Below, one piece after another: positions 1 through 7,686 of a stretch of 20,949 nucleotides of DNA (position 1 is the first letter of the stretch; each line of letters begins with the position of its first letter). The stretch lies in assembly GCA_900766825.1 (NCBI GenBank), contig CAAFWU010000058.1:1-20949 (forward strand), read 5' to 3'. The position numbers were made by a program, and so were the translations under genes. Origin of the DNA: Bacteroidales bacterium. GTDB lineage: Bacteria > Bacteroidota > Bacteroidia > Bacteroidales > Marinilabiliaceae. The notes under the pieces are model-generated. The model did not search any database. It saw only the letters and a program-made list of their open reading frames with translations, and had not been told where the DNA came from.

Positions 1-1
1 G

Positions 2-205
2 AAGAGCCCCAAACCCATTTCAACAACAAAACAAGCTGAGAGTGCTGATACACAAGAAGTCAAGGATTTAAAGGCTCGTATCAAGCAATTAGAGAAAGCC
101 TTACACGATTCTGAGGTTAAGTCAGAGGTGTTAGACGAAATGATTAACATAGCAGAAGCTAAGTTCCACCTCCCAATCAGAAAAAAACCTGGCGCCAAAC
201 AATAA
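2..205 (+). CDS. IS3 transposase OrfA, C-terminal part (partial at window edge)
   Basis: The frame is open from the window edge to a TAA at 203-205, giving 67 residues. The pattern DLKARIKQLEKAL looks like the leucine-zipper segment of IS3 OrfA, followed by the typical end with EMINIAEAKF and PIRKKPGAKQ. In the family, OrfA carries an N-terminal helix-turn-helix that binds the terminal repeats, and the zipper mediates oligomerisation; the helix-turn-helix part is outside the window. OrfA ends 45 bases before the first ATG of orfB. A run of A residues at 181-187 lies in the register needed for -1 frameshifting into the orfB frame. Confidence 0.8.
   Translation, partial: KSPKPISTTKQAESADTQEVKDLKARIKQLEKALHDSEVKSEVLDEMINIAEAKFHLPIRKKPGAKQ
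181..187 (+). promoter_or_regulatory. A7 slippery site for programmed -1 frameshifting
   Basis: Seven A residues are read in the orfA frame as A AAA AAA, the classic -1 slippery heptamer of IS3 elements. After a -1 slip the frame is open from 187 straight into orfB, with no stop before the ATG at 250. The fusion product would be the OrfAB transposase. No stimulatory structure was established downstream. Confidence 0.7.
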
Positions 206-249
206 AGAGCCTGCATACAAAAGACAATAAGAGGTACATCATCCAGTCT

Positions 250-1158
250 ATGTGTGTGTTGTTTGGCAAAAGCAAACAGGCATATTTTAAGAGCAATGAC
301 AATGCTACACTGCATCGTTTAGCAAGAGAAACTTTTGCTATTCAATACATTAAAGATGTCAGAAAGAAAGATCCAGGAATAGGTGGACTTAAGTTGTGGC
401 ATATGTACAAAAGAGACTTGGGCGAGAATAATACGCTGGGACGCGATAAGTTCTATGACATAATAGATGCCAATGGATTTAAGTTACGCGATAGGTTGCG
501 TAAGCCACGTACAACAGACTCTTCGCACGGATTACCTGTGTTTAAGAACCTCGTGAAAGAGTTTATCCCCACAAAACCCAATCAACTATGGGTTAGTGAC
601 ATTACATACATAACTATTTGTCCATCAGACGAGAAGTACTATTTCTGCTATTTGTCATTAATCTTGGACTCCTATACGGAAGAGATTGTAGGTTGGAGTT
701 TAGGACCTTCCCTAAGTACGCAATACCCAGTAGAAGCATTAAGAATGGCTTTATCACGCATAAAAGACCAGCACGTTTCATTAATTCATCATTCCGATAG
801 AGGCTGTCAATACGCAAGTAAAGAATATGTGTCTTTGTTAACGACTAATGACGTAAAGATTAGCATGACAGAGAATGGAGACCCTAAAGAGAACGCAAAA
901 GCTGAAAGAATCAATAACACGATGAAGAACGAGCTCTTAAGGGGAAAAACGTTTCATAACATTGATGAAGCAAGAGAGGCAATTAGAATGGCAATAGACT
1001 TCTATAATAATGAAAGACCTCACATGAGTATTGGCATGCTAACTCCATCAGAAGCAGCCACACGTGAAGGAGAACTACCTTCGTGTTGGGTAAGTAAAAA
1101 AGAGGAATACATAAAGAAACTTCAAGAAAAAAATGGAACGAGTTTAGATAATTACTAA
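250..1158 (+). CDS. IS3-family transposase OrfB (DDE integrase core)
   Basis: This is the catalytic half of the IS3 transposase, which cuts and joins the element ends through a copy-out pathway with a circular intermediate (family knowledge). Counted from ATG 250, the 302 residues contain an HTH_21-like N-terminal region (about 30-85) and an rve integrase core (about 108-275). The catalytic triad is visible as D117 (WVSDITYI), D183 (HHSDRGCQY) and E219 (NAKAERIN), the last two 36 positions apart, which is D,D(35)E spacing. The Y252-P257 stretch (FYNNERPH) is the usual C-terminal family signature. The reading frame is open back to 187, so the working protein is probably an OrfAB frameshift fusion and ATG 250 may be only a secondary start. 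No stops or frameshifts are seen, so the element could be active if its left end is intact. Confidence 0.92.
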   Translation: MCVLFGKSKQAYFKSNDNATLHRLARETFAIQYIKDVRKKDPGIGGLKLWHMYKRDLGENNTLGRDKFYDIIDANGFKLRDRLRKPRTTDSSHGLPVFKNLVKEFIPTKPNQLWVSDITYITICPSDEKYYFCYLSLILDSYTEEIVGWSLGPSLSTQYPVEALRMALSRIKDQHVSLIHHSDRGCQYASKEYVSLLTTNDVKISMTENGDPKENAKAERINNTMKNELLRGKTFHNIDEAREAIRMAIDFYNNERPHMSIGMLTPSEAATREGELPSCWVSKKEEYIKKLQEKNGTSLDNY

Positions 1159-1171
1159 ACAAAGTTTACCT

Positions 1172-1232
1172 TTGTTCCTGTCTGCGGTTGACTTCCGGGC
1201 TTCGCCCTCCAGTCAACCGCAGACAGGAACAA
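1172..1232. repeat. Perfect 22-base-pair inverted repeat (hairpin) after orfB
   Basis: Arms 1172-1193 and 1211-1232 are exact reverse complements, with a 17-base loop that itself holds a short GGGC/GCCC stem. Flanking GTTTAC (1164-1169) and GTAAAC extend the symmetry. No T run follows, so it is not a standard intrinsic terminator. In this position, inside the IS between orfB and the right end, it could block readthrough or protect the mRNA 3' end (inference). Confidence 0.85.
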
Positions 1233-1294
1233 CAAACGAAAGTAAACCATCCATAGGAATAACAAAAGTAGAGTCAACAATATATAGGTATTAA

Positions 1295-1329
1295 GGCAGT
1301 AAAGAGTCAACCTAATTTAGGAAATGACA
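1295..1329 (-). repeat. Probable right terminal repeat of the IS3 element
   Basis: Read on the minus strand from 1329, the segment starts TGTCATTTCCTAAATTAGG and continues with TTGACTCTTTACTGCC. The TG start and the TTGAC core resemble IS3-type ends. The inner edge is a guess because the partner repeat at the left end is not in the window. Confidence 0.4.
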
Positions 1330-1406
1330 ATCTGCGTTGTTTTAACATAACAAATGCAAGTTAAGATTTTTCTTAAACTTACTCGGTGTATTTTCGGGTC
1401 AAAACA
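1330..1406 (+). repeat. 77-base repeat, left copy (inverted copy at 20872-20948)
   Basis: These 77 bases match the reverse complement of 20872-20948 without mismatch. They include an ATG at 1354 followed by 17 open codons (MQVKIFLKLTRCIFGSK) and a small hairpin, TTAAGA-TTTT-TCTTAA. The left edge coincides with the IS3 right end, so the IS probably landed inside a longer element. Beyond 1406 the copies diverge, though TCATCGA appears at the same offset in both. The parent element was not identified. Confidence 0.85.
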
Positions 1407-1603
1407 GGTGGTCATCGAGGCTCTCAAAAGGAGACATCTACATTTTAAGAGTTGGCCCAAAAGTATGGAGTTGCGCCAGCCATTATTGTAGAGAGGAAGA
1501 AGACATTTCTATAGACGACTAAAAACATCTTTGTTGAAGCAGTCTGTCAAAATTCCAAATCGTCATTCCAATACCGCACTTATAAAAAAATAAATCCCCA
1601 TAC
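1407..1603. other. Non-coding stretch between repeat and tRNA promoter
   Basis: No credible gene was seen. A frame that crosses the 77-base repeat stays open to a TAA at 1520-1522, but it has no ATG in frame and no recognisable product. From about 1540 the DNA becomes AT-rich as it approaches the tRNA promoter. Confidence 0.5.
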
Positions 1604-1633
1604 TTGTTTTTCCAAAACAACTTACTAATTTTG
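1604..1633 (+). promoter_or_regulatory. Promoter of tRNA-Thr
   Basis: A TTG at 1604-1606 and TAATTTTG at 1626-1633 are 19 bases apart, close to the Bacteroidota consensus TTTG-N19-21-TAnnTTTG. Transcription would start near 1638-1640, just before the tRNA 5' end at 1645. Confidence 0.6.
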
Positions 1634-1644
1634 CAATCGGTTTC

Positions 1645-1720
<76 letters not shown>

Positions 1721-1727
1721 CTTCGCA

Positions 1728-1767
1728 CCTTGCTTCCCTCTCGTAGGAAAGCAAGGTCTTTTCTTTT
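1728..1767 (+). terminator. Intrinsic terminator of tRNA-Thr
   Basis: CCTTGCTT at 1728-1735 pairs with AAGCAAGG at 1749-1756, and the T-rich tail TCTTTTCTTTT follows. It begins 8 bases after the tRNA. Confidence 0.75.
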
Positions 1768-1870
1768 CACAAAATTGGAATACTTTTCGCCACCGTGGCA
1801 TAAGACTGTTTTTTATTCCTACCCTCCCACACTCTTTCTATCACTAATTGCCAATTATTTTCACTTTAGT

Positions 1871-1902
1871 TTTGCTTCTCGCATTTCCTTTTTGTATCTT
1901 TA
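1871..1902 (+). promoter_or_regulatory. Promoter of the secreted-protein/ABC-transporter operon
   Basis: TTTG at 1871-1874 and TATCTTTA at 1895-1902 are 20 bases apart, one base away from the TAnnTTTG consensus. Start of transcription is expected near 1908, leaving a leader of about 95 bases before the ATG at 2003. No structured leader element was recognised. Confidence 0.55.
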
Positions 1903-2002
1903 ACGGTTGAAATTCAGTTATTGCGCCTTTTTGCATCAAAACTGCAAAAGACCATGACTTTTTACATGGTTCAATAACCGAAACCATATACACTCATGCA
2001 TC

Positions 2003-2446
2003 ATGATAATTTCAAATCTCTTTGCTTTTGCGGCAGCTGCCGTTGCCATTCTCTTGCCCTCTAATGTAAACAGTCAGGCCGAGTCCATAGAAAACTCTTG
2101 TAAGGCCTATTTCAATCACCCATACATAGTTACGGGAAGACCATACAAAGCCCTGCTCACTGGCGACGAGGTGGCCGAATTCCGTGCAACACTCTTCTCT
2201 GGCACCACCTATCGCATTGCCGTGGGCAACGCCGACAAGAACAACGTCATCTTCTCGGTCTATGATATCGACCACAACCTCCTCTTCTCCAGCCGAGACT
2301 TCGGAAACGCACCATATTGGGACTTCTCCGTCGATGGCTACATGGATTGCATTGTAGAAGCCAAATTAGACAACACCATTACCAGCTCCGGTTTCGCCAT
2401 TGTCATGACAGGCTTCAAGCTCAACGACGACAATGCTCTCAACTAA
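2003..2446 (+). CDS. Small secreted protein of unknown function
   Basis: The 147-residue product starts with a hydrophobic stretch (about residues 5-19) followed by SNVNSQA, a likely signal-peptidase I site near residue 26, so it is probably exported to the periplasm. The mature part has beta-rich segments (FRATLFSGTTYRIAVGN, VIFSVYDIDHNLLFSS, WDFSVDGYMDCIVEAKL) that resemble the small beta-sandwich domains used in exported proteins for binding; this is a shape impression, not a family match. Cysteines at about 33 and 115 could form a disulfide. It lies 48 bases before the ABC transporter on the same strand with no terminator between them, so co-transcription and a shared role are likely. The function is not recognised. 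Confidence 0.75.
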   Translation: MIISNLFAFAAAAVAILLPSNVNSQAESIENSCKAYFNHPYIVTGRPYKALLTGDEVAEFRATLFSGTTYRIAVGNADKNNVIFSVYDIDHNLLFSSRDFGNAPYWDFSVDGYMDCIVEAKLDNTITSSGFAIVMTGFKLNDDNALN

Positions 2447-2494
2447 CACCAAGCCACTCTGGCTACTAACCCTCACCATTTAAATGGATAGGTA

Positions 2495-5400
2495 ATGAGC
2501 GACAGTGTCCTCGAAGCCCTCGTTCAACTCTTTGCAGTCGTAGCATCTATTCGCGGCGCCAAGGACATGAGCGAGAGGCGTTTGGTCGTCTATAACTTTC
2601 TCGTTAGCCAACTCAATACCGAGTTGGCCAATAAGTACATAGGCCGTTTCGATGACTATTACCGCAACAACTTGCGGCTCGTTCAGCGTAGCGACAACCA
2701 GTATAAAACCATCTCCAGAGTCGCCTCGAAGGTCACACGTATCACCTTCGAGATGAACAAAGAACTGTCACTCTATCAAAAATATATCGTACTCGTACAG
2801 CTCTACGAGTACCTCAACACAGGGCAAATATCGTACGTCGAGCAAGGACTCGTACACGATGTTGTTGCCGACAAATTCAACATCAACCGCGAGGAATTCG
2901 AGACCGTTCGTGACTTTATTCTAGACACACAAAGCGTCTCCGAACGTGTCGTTTTCTCTGGCAAAAGCAATTGCCAAGAAATTTTTGAACCCAAGCACGT
3001 CTACTGGGAGGACCTCTCTGGAGAAATTGATTTTGTCTACCTCCCCGTCGTCAACATCTTCCTTTTCAAATACTTTGGCGACCAGCACCTCAACATGAAT
3101 GGCGTCGAGCTCATCCCTGGGCGAACCAACATCATGAGGGCTGGAAACTCCATCAGAAACGACATCAGTTCCCCCATTTTCTACTATGACATGATGCGTC
3201 ATGTCATCACAAATGGCGGACACGTGCCCATCAACATCGAAGCACGAAACGTTGTCTATAGGTTCAACAAAGACCTCGTGGGCATCCATAGCCTATCATT
3301 CGAATCCCACTCGGGTCGTATGGTGGGCATCATGGGAGTCTCGGGCTCTGGCAAAAGCACCTTCGCCAACGTTATTTCGGGCATGGCTCGACCACAAGAG
3401 GGACACGTATATATCAATAACATAGATATTTACGAAAACCCCGAAGCTGTCAAGGGCATCATCGGCTTCGTTTCGCAAGACGACATCCTCATCGAGGACC
3501 TCACCGTCTACGACAACCTCTACTTTAGCGCCCGCATGAGTTTTGACAACCTGCCTCTGCAGGCCATCAAAGAGCGCATCGACAAACTACTACGCCTCCT
3601 TGGACTCTACGACGTCAAGGACGTAAAGGTGGGAAGCCCACTAAACAAAAAAATCAGTGGAGGACAACGAAAGAGGCTCAACATCGCTCTCGAACTCATA
3701 CGTGAGCCCGCCATCCTTATACTCGACGAACCAACATCTGGTCTCTCTTCGCAAGATTCCGAGAACCTCATCGAGCTGCTCAAAGACTTGTCTATCAACG
3801 GCAAGCTTATCTTTGTTGTCATACACCAACCCTCGTCCGACATCTTCAAGATGTTCGACCAGTTGCTTATTCTCGACACTGGCGGATACCTTATCTACGA
3901 TGGCAATCCCGTCGAGAGCCTTAGCTATTTCCGCCTCAACCTCCACATGCTCTCCACCCGCGAGGTTGAGTGCCAACGCTGCGGCAACATCAACGTCGAG
4001 CAAATCCTCGACATCATCAGCCAGCCCGTTGTCGACGAATACGGAAACAACACCCAAATCCGCAAGGTCAAGCCCGAGGAGTGGTACGAAAAATTCAGCT
4101 GGGGAGCCATTGAAACCAGCTATGTGGGCGACCCCGAACCTCTGCCACCCATTTCCTTCAAAACCCCAGGCCTCTTCAAACAGTGGCTACTCTACATGCA
4201 GAGGGACGTTAAGTCCAAGTGCGCCAACCTTCAGTACATCTTGCTCAACCTCTTCGAGGCTCCCATCATGGCACTGGTCGTCTCCCTCTTGCTCCGATAC
4301 TATGACATATCCTCGCCCACGGGCTACACCTTTTCTGCCAACGACAATATGCCAGTCTTCATCATTGTGGCTGTCATCATTGCCTTCTTCTTAGGTCTCA
4401 CGGTCAGTGCCGAGGAAATTATTCAAGACCGAGCCGTTCGCAAACGAGAGCGTTTCCTCAACCTTAGCAGGTCAAGCTACATCCTCTCCAAGTGTGCACA
4501 GGTCACCTTCATTTCCGCCGTGCAGATGTTCCTCTTTGTCATCATCTGCAACTCCATCCTTGCCATAAAGGGCATGTTTGTTGAGTATTGGATCGCACTC
4601 TTCTCCACCGCCGTGTCGGCCAATATGTTGGGGCTCAACCTCTCCGACATCATGAAGAAGACCATCAATATCTATATCATCATTCCCTTCATGGTCATTC
4701 CGCAACTGATCCTCAGCGGCGTATTTGTCAACTTCGACAAGATGAACCCCGACGTCAGTTCCGTTAGCGGTGTACCCTTCTACGGCAATGTCGTAACTGC
4801 CCGTTGGGCTTTCGAAGCCTTGGCCGTCAACCAGTTCTGCTACAACGACTACGAGACCCTCTTCTATGTCTACGACAAGTCCAAGAGCCAGTGTACATAT
4901 TATAAGGACTATTGGGTTCCTGCCATGCGCTCCTACCTCAACCGCGTTAGCAACCCAACGCCCCAATTGGCTCGCAACCCCGAGGAAATCAATCGACTCT
5001 TTGCACTCTTGCAAGGCGAAATTGAACGAAACGCGCACATGTTCCCAGACATTGCCCCTCCTCGGTCGGATCTCTTCGCAGCAGGGCTCTTTGGTCAGGC
5101 AGCCTATAATCTTGTCAATAACTATCTTGAGGACATCCGCAAGTACAGCATGACGCGCTACAACAAGACCGACATGGCTCTCGACCGCTTCCGACGCCAA
5201 TTCTCTGCTGATTATCTAGACAGCCTCCGTATGGAGTGCCACAACACCAGCATCGAGGACTTGGTCACCAGCACATCCGACAAATTCGGCAGCGTAATTG
5301 TAGAGTACAATGGCAGGCTCTGGCAAAAAAACGACCTTGTCTTTCAAGACTCAGAAGACGCCTTCTCTGCTCCACTCTACATGCCCCACAAAACCCTCTG

Positions 5401-5512
5401 GGGCATGAGAATTGACACCTACGTCTTCGACATCCTCATGATTTGGATCCTCAACGCCATTCTGTTCCTTGTCCTCATCTCGGGACGTCTGAGCAAATGG
5501 ATGCTTAAGTAG
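2495..5512 (+). CDS. TerB-like/ABCG-type fused ABC transporter
   Basis: The 1005-residue protein joins several parts. Residues about 1-150 are helical and resemble TerB-like domains. About 165-245 (NGVELIPGRTNIMRAGNSIR) has an FHA-like look but is uncertain. The ATPase spans about 250-480, with Walker A GVSGSGKST near 281-289, signature SGGQRKR at 388-394, Walker B ILILDEPTSG with D411/E412, and H-loop H444. A CxxC pair (C493, C496) follows. The membrane part has predicted helices near 580-602, 619-640, 668-690, 697-718, 724-745 and 975-998. ATPase before membrane domain on one chain is the ABCG order, suggesting a homodimeric exporter; the substrate is unknown. About 230 residues between the fifth and sixth helices probably face the periplasm, where the secreted upstream protein could meet it. 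The start ATG 2495 lies 48 bases after the upstream stop. Confidence 0.88.
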   Translation: MSDSVLEALVQLFAVVASIRGAKDMSERRLVVYNFLVSQLNTELANKYIGRFDDYYRNNLRLVQRSDNQYKTISRVASKVTRITFEMNKELSLYQKYIVLVQLYEYLNTGQISYVEQGLVHDVVADKFNINREEFETVRDFILDTQSVSERVVFSGKSNCQEIFEPKHVYWEDLSGEIDFVYLPVVNIFLFKYFGDQHLNMNGVELIPGRTNIMRAGNSIRNDISSPIFYYDMMRHVITNGGHVPINIEARNVVYRFNKDLVGIHSLSFESHSGRMVGIMGVSGSGKSTFANVISGMARPQEGHVYINNIDIYENPEAVKGIIGFVSQDDILIEDLTVYDNLYFSARMSFDNLPLQAIKERIDKLLRLLGLYDVKDVKVGSPLNKKISGGQRKRLNIALELIREPAILILDEPTSGLSSQDSENLIELLKDLSINGKLIFVVIHQPSSDIFKMFDQLLILDTGGYLIYDGNPVESLSYFRLNLHMLSTREVECQRCGNINVEQILDIISQPVVDEYGNNTQIRKVKPEEWYEKFSWGAIETSYVGDPEPLPPISFKTPGLFKQWLLYMQRDVKSKCANLQYILLNLFEAPIMALVVSLLLRYYDISSPTGYTFSANDNMPVFIIVAVIIAFFLGLTVSAEEIIQDRAVRKRERFLNLSRSSYILSKCAQVTFISAVQMFLFVIICNSILAIKGMFVEYWIALFSTAVSANMLGLNLSDIMKKTINIYIIIPFMVIPQLILSGVFVNFDKMNPDVSSVSGVPFYGNVVTARWAFEALAVNQFCYNDYETLFYVYDKSKSQCTYYKDYWVPAMRSYLNRVSNPTPQLARNPEEINRLFALLQGEIERNAHMFPDIAPPRSDLFAAGLFGQAAYNLVNNYLEDIRKYSMTRYNKTDMALDRFRRQFSADYLDSLRMECHNTSIEDLVTSTSDKFGSVIVEYNGRLWQKNDLVFQDSEDAFSAPLYMPHKTLWGMRIDTYVFDILMIWILNAILFLVLISGRLSKWMLK

Positions 5513-5576
5513 CCTTTGGGCCAACAATTTTATCTTCACTTATACACCTTTATTTTTAAGACGCCATAATAAAGTC

Positions 5577-7073
5577 ATGACGTTCGACGAACTCAACATA
5601 AAGAATTACTTCAAGACAAACCTCAGAGATCTGGGGTTCCGCGACCTAACCCTCATCCAGCAGCGTGCCTTCCCTGCCGTCATGTCTGGTCGAGACATCA
5701 TGGGCATTGCCCAAACAGGCACAGGCAAAACCATTGCCTACTTGCTCCCATCGCTCAACCAATGGAAGTTCACTCCACGCCACGAGGTTCAAATACTTAT
5801 CCTCGTCCCCACACGCGAGCTTGTGCTTCAGGTCGTGGAGCAGGCCGAACGCCTCTGCGCCAAGTCGGGCGTCATGTGCGTTGGCGTCTTTGGCGGTGCT
5901 GGCATCCAACCTCAAGCTGCCCGAATCCGCGAGGGAGCAGACGTGCTTGTGGGCACCCCAGGTCGTGTGCTCGATTTGGCCCTCACGGGGCTGCTGCGCC
6001 TCGGCGGAGTCCGCAAACTCATTCTCGACGAGGTCGACGAAATGCTCGAACAAGGCTTCCGCACACAGATTGGACGTGTTCTGGATCTCTTGCCATCCAA
6101 AAGGCAGAACCTCATGTTCTCCGCCACCATGAACGACGAAATTGAACAACTCTCTGCCACATTCTTCAACGGACCACTCAAAATAGAGGCCGCCCCCATG
6201 GGCACCCCTCTCGAAAATATCGACCAAAAGGTCATCGAGGTTCCTAACTTCAACACTAAGATCAACCTCTTGGTCCGTATGCTCCGCACCGACCCCACCA
6301 TGACTCGCGTCATGGTCTTCGTCAGCACCATTGCACTCTCCAACGAAGTCTACGAACGACTAACCCAAGCTTTGGTCGACGAGGGCATCGACAACATTGT
6401 TGTAGACTACCTCCACTCACGCCGTACGCAAAGCCAACGCTTCAAGGCACTTAGCTCCTTCCGTCGTGGCGAAACCAACATCCTCATTGCCACCGACCTC
6501 ATCGCGCGCGGCATCGATGTCGAGGGCGTCAGCCACGTCATCTGCTTTGACCTCCCCTTCGAGCCCGAACAGTACATCCATCGCATTGGCCGTACGGGTC
6601 GTATGCGTCTAGTGGACCAAGCCGAACGCGACGCTCGTGCCCAAACCGAACAACCATTGGACTCAGAACCCAATACCGAACCCAATGCAGAACCCGAAGC
6701 TGGTATGTCAGCCAACACGCAACAGGACTCACTGTTGGGCTTGCAATCGGAATCCATCTGTGTGCAAAAGGGCATAGCCATCTCTTTCTGCACCCCTGCC
6801 GAGGAGGCAGCATTAGCCAACATCGAGGGGCTCATGAAGACCAGTGTGCCTCGCTTCCCCTTGCCTGAAGACGTAGAGGTTTCTTCCGTTCTCATAGAGG
6901 CCGAAATGCCTGTGGTGCGTATGCGAAACTCACTTGTGGACATCGACGCAACCCCTGGCAAAGCCTTCCACGAAAGGAGCGAAAAAAACAAGAAGACCAA
7001 CCATCGAGTCTCCCACAGAACACTCATGAGGCAGAAGTATGGCAAACCCATCAAACGCCGCCCAAAAAAGTAA
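5577..7073 (+). CDS. DEAD-box RNA helicase with acidic insertion
   Basis: This is an ATP-dependent RNA helicase of the DEAD-box superfamily, expected to unwind RNA duplexes in ribosome assembly or mRNA turnover. Over 498 residues the motifs appear in order: Q motif (LTLIQQ, 24-29), I AQTGTGKT (45-52), Ia PTREL (78-82), Ib TPGR (127-130), II DEVD (151-154), III SAT (182-184), V ATDLIARGID (305-314) and VI HRIGRTGR (335-342). Motif II is DEVD rather than DEAD. Between motif VI and the normally adjacent GIAISF strand lies a low-complexity insertion (about 344-399) with EPNTEPNAEPE repeats. The C terminus is a basic tail ending KPIKRRPKK, typical of RNA-binding extensions. The gene is 64 bases after the transporter; no clear promoter was found between them, so readthrough is possible. 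Confidence 0.92.
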   Translation: MTFDELNIKNYFKTNLRDLGFRDLTLIQQRAFPAVMSGRDIMGIAQTGTGKTIAYLLPSLNQWKFTPRHEVQILILVPTRELVLQVVEQAERLCAKSGVMCVGVFGGAGIQPQAARIREGADVLVGTPGRVLDLALTGLLRLGGVRKLILDEVDEMLEQGFRTQIGRVLDLLPSKRQNLMFSATMNDEIEQLSATFFNGPLKIEAAPMGTPLENIDQKVIEVPNFNTKINLLVRMLRTDPTMTRVMVFVSTIALSNEVYERLTQALVDEGIDNIVVDYLHSRRTQSQRFKALSSFRRGETNILIATDLIARGIDVEGVSHVICFDLPFEPEQYIHRIGRTGRMRLVDQAERDARAQTEQPLDSEPNTEPNAEPEAGMSANTQQDSLLGLQSESICVQKGIAISFCTPAEEAALANIEGLMKTSVPRFPLPEDVEVSSVLIEAEMPVVRMRNSLVDIDATPGKAFHERSEKNKKTNHRVSHRTLMRQKYGKPIKRRPKK

Positions 7074-7084
7074 CACTCTGCATC

Positions 7085-7129
7085 GTGCTTGCCACACCCA
7101 GTGCATCTGTCTGTAAGCAAGCACTTTTT
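7085..7129 (+). terminator. Probable intrinsic terminator after the helicase gene
   Basis: GTGCTTGC (7085-7092) and GCAAGCAC (7117-7124) form a perfect 8-base-pair stem followed directly by five T residues. The 24-base loop is long, which lowers confidence. Confidence 0.55.
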
Positions 7130-7176
7130 GAACATATTCTTCTTCCTGTCATTCCTCGTCTGTAAAACGACTACTT

Positions 7177-7656
7177 ATGCCTAACATTAAGTTAGATAAC
7201 ATTGACTTGAAGATTCTTAGCATTCTTCAGCGAAACTGCAACCTCACTACCAAGGAGTTAGCCCAATTGGTCAACCTCTCCACAACGCCTGTGTTCGAGC
7301 GCATTAAGCGTCTGGAAAAGGAGGGAGTCATCCGACGCTACGTGGCCATTCTGGACATGGAAAAACTCAATTTCGGCCTCGTGGTCTTCTGCAACGTCAA
7401 ACTCAAGCAGGTGAACTACACCACAGCCAGCGAGTTTACCCACGCCATTGCCCAAATGCCTCAGGTCACCGAGTGCTACAATGTTTCGGGCGAAGCCGAC
7501 TACATGCTCAAGGTCTACGTAGCCGACATGAAGGGCTATCAAGATTTCATCCTCAATCAGTTGGGCAAGATTGAGTGCGTCAGCGACATCAAGAGTACCT
7601 TTGTTCTGGACACCAACAAAGACGAAGTCGGCTTCCAATTGCCCACAATGCCCTAA
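7177..7656 (+). CDS. Lrp/AsnC-family transcriptional regulator
   Basis: The 159-residue product has the two-part Lrp structure: an N-terminal helix-turn-helix (about residues 5-55, starting LDNIDLKILSILQRN and with LSTTPVFERIKRLEKEGVI as recognition region) and a C-terminal RAM ligand-binding/oligomerisation domain (about 65-150, with VSGEADYMLKVYV). Members usually sense amino acids and control their transport or metabolism as octameric rings; which ligand applies here cannot be read from sequence. The next gene follows after 30 bases and rsmI 6 bases after that, so the three form a likely operon. The regulator may act on distant genes, because no obvious amino-acid gene is next to it. Confidence 0.93.
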   Translation: MPNIKLDNIDLKILSILQRNCNLTTKELAQLVNLSTTPVFERIKRLEKEGVIRRYVAILDMEKLNFGLVVFCNVKLKQVNYTTASEFTHAIAQMPQVTECYNVSGEADYMLKVYVADMKGYQDFILNQLGKIECVSDIKSTFVLDTNKDEVGFQLPTMP

Positions 7657-7686
7657 ACATCAATTCCCCTTCGTCAACTTCCCAAA

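Larger units (their letters stand above)
1..1329 (+). mobile_element. IS3-family insertion sequence, left end missing
   Basis: The segment holds the end of orfA, a run of seven A residues, orfB with a D,D(35)E triad, and a short non-coding tail, which is the standard IS3 order. The left end lies outside the window. The right end is placed at 1329: just beyond it starts a sequence (1330-1406) that recurs inverted at 20872-20948, and the two copies stop matching exactly there. Read inward from 1329 the end begins TGTCATTTCC and includes TTGAC, plausible for an IS3 terminal repeat. The motif AGAGTCAAC occurs twice near this end (1270-1278 and 1303-1311) and could be a transposase-binding site. 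The exact end is inference, because the left terminal repeat and target duplication cannot be seen. Confidence 0.8.

Noticed and set aside
1346..1522. Open frame through the 77-base repeat ending in CREEEDISIDD
   Set aside because: It has no ATG in frame, no recognisable domain, and depends on repeat sequence that reads differently in the other copy.
3657..4394. Plus-strand 245-residue frame inside the ABC transporter gene
   Set aside because: Serine/threonine/proline-rich shadow of the ABC frame, which carries all the ATPase motifs.
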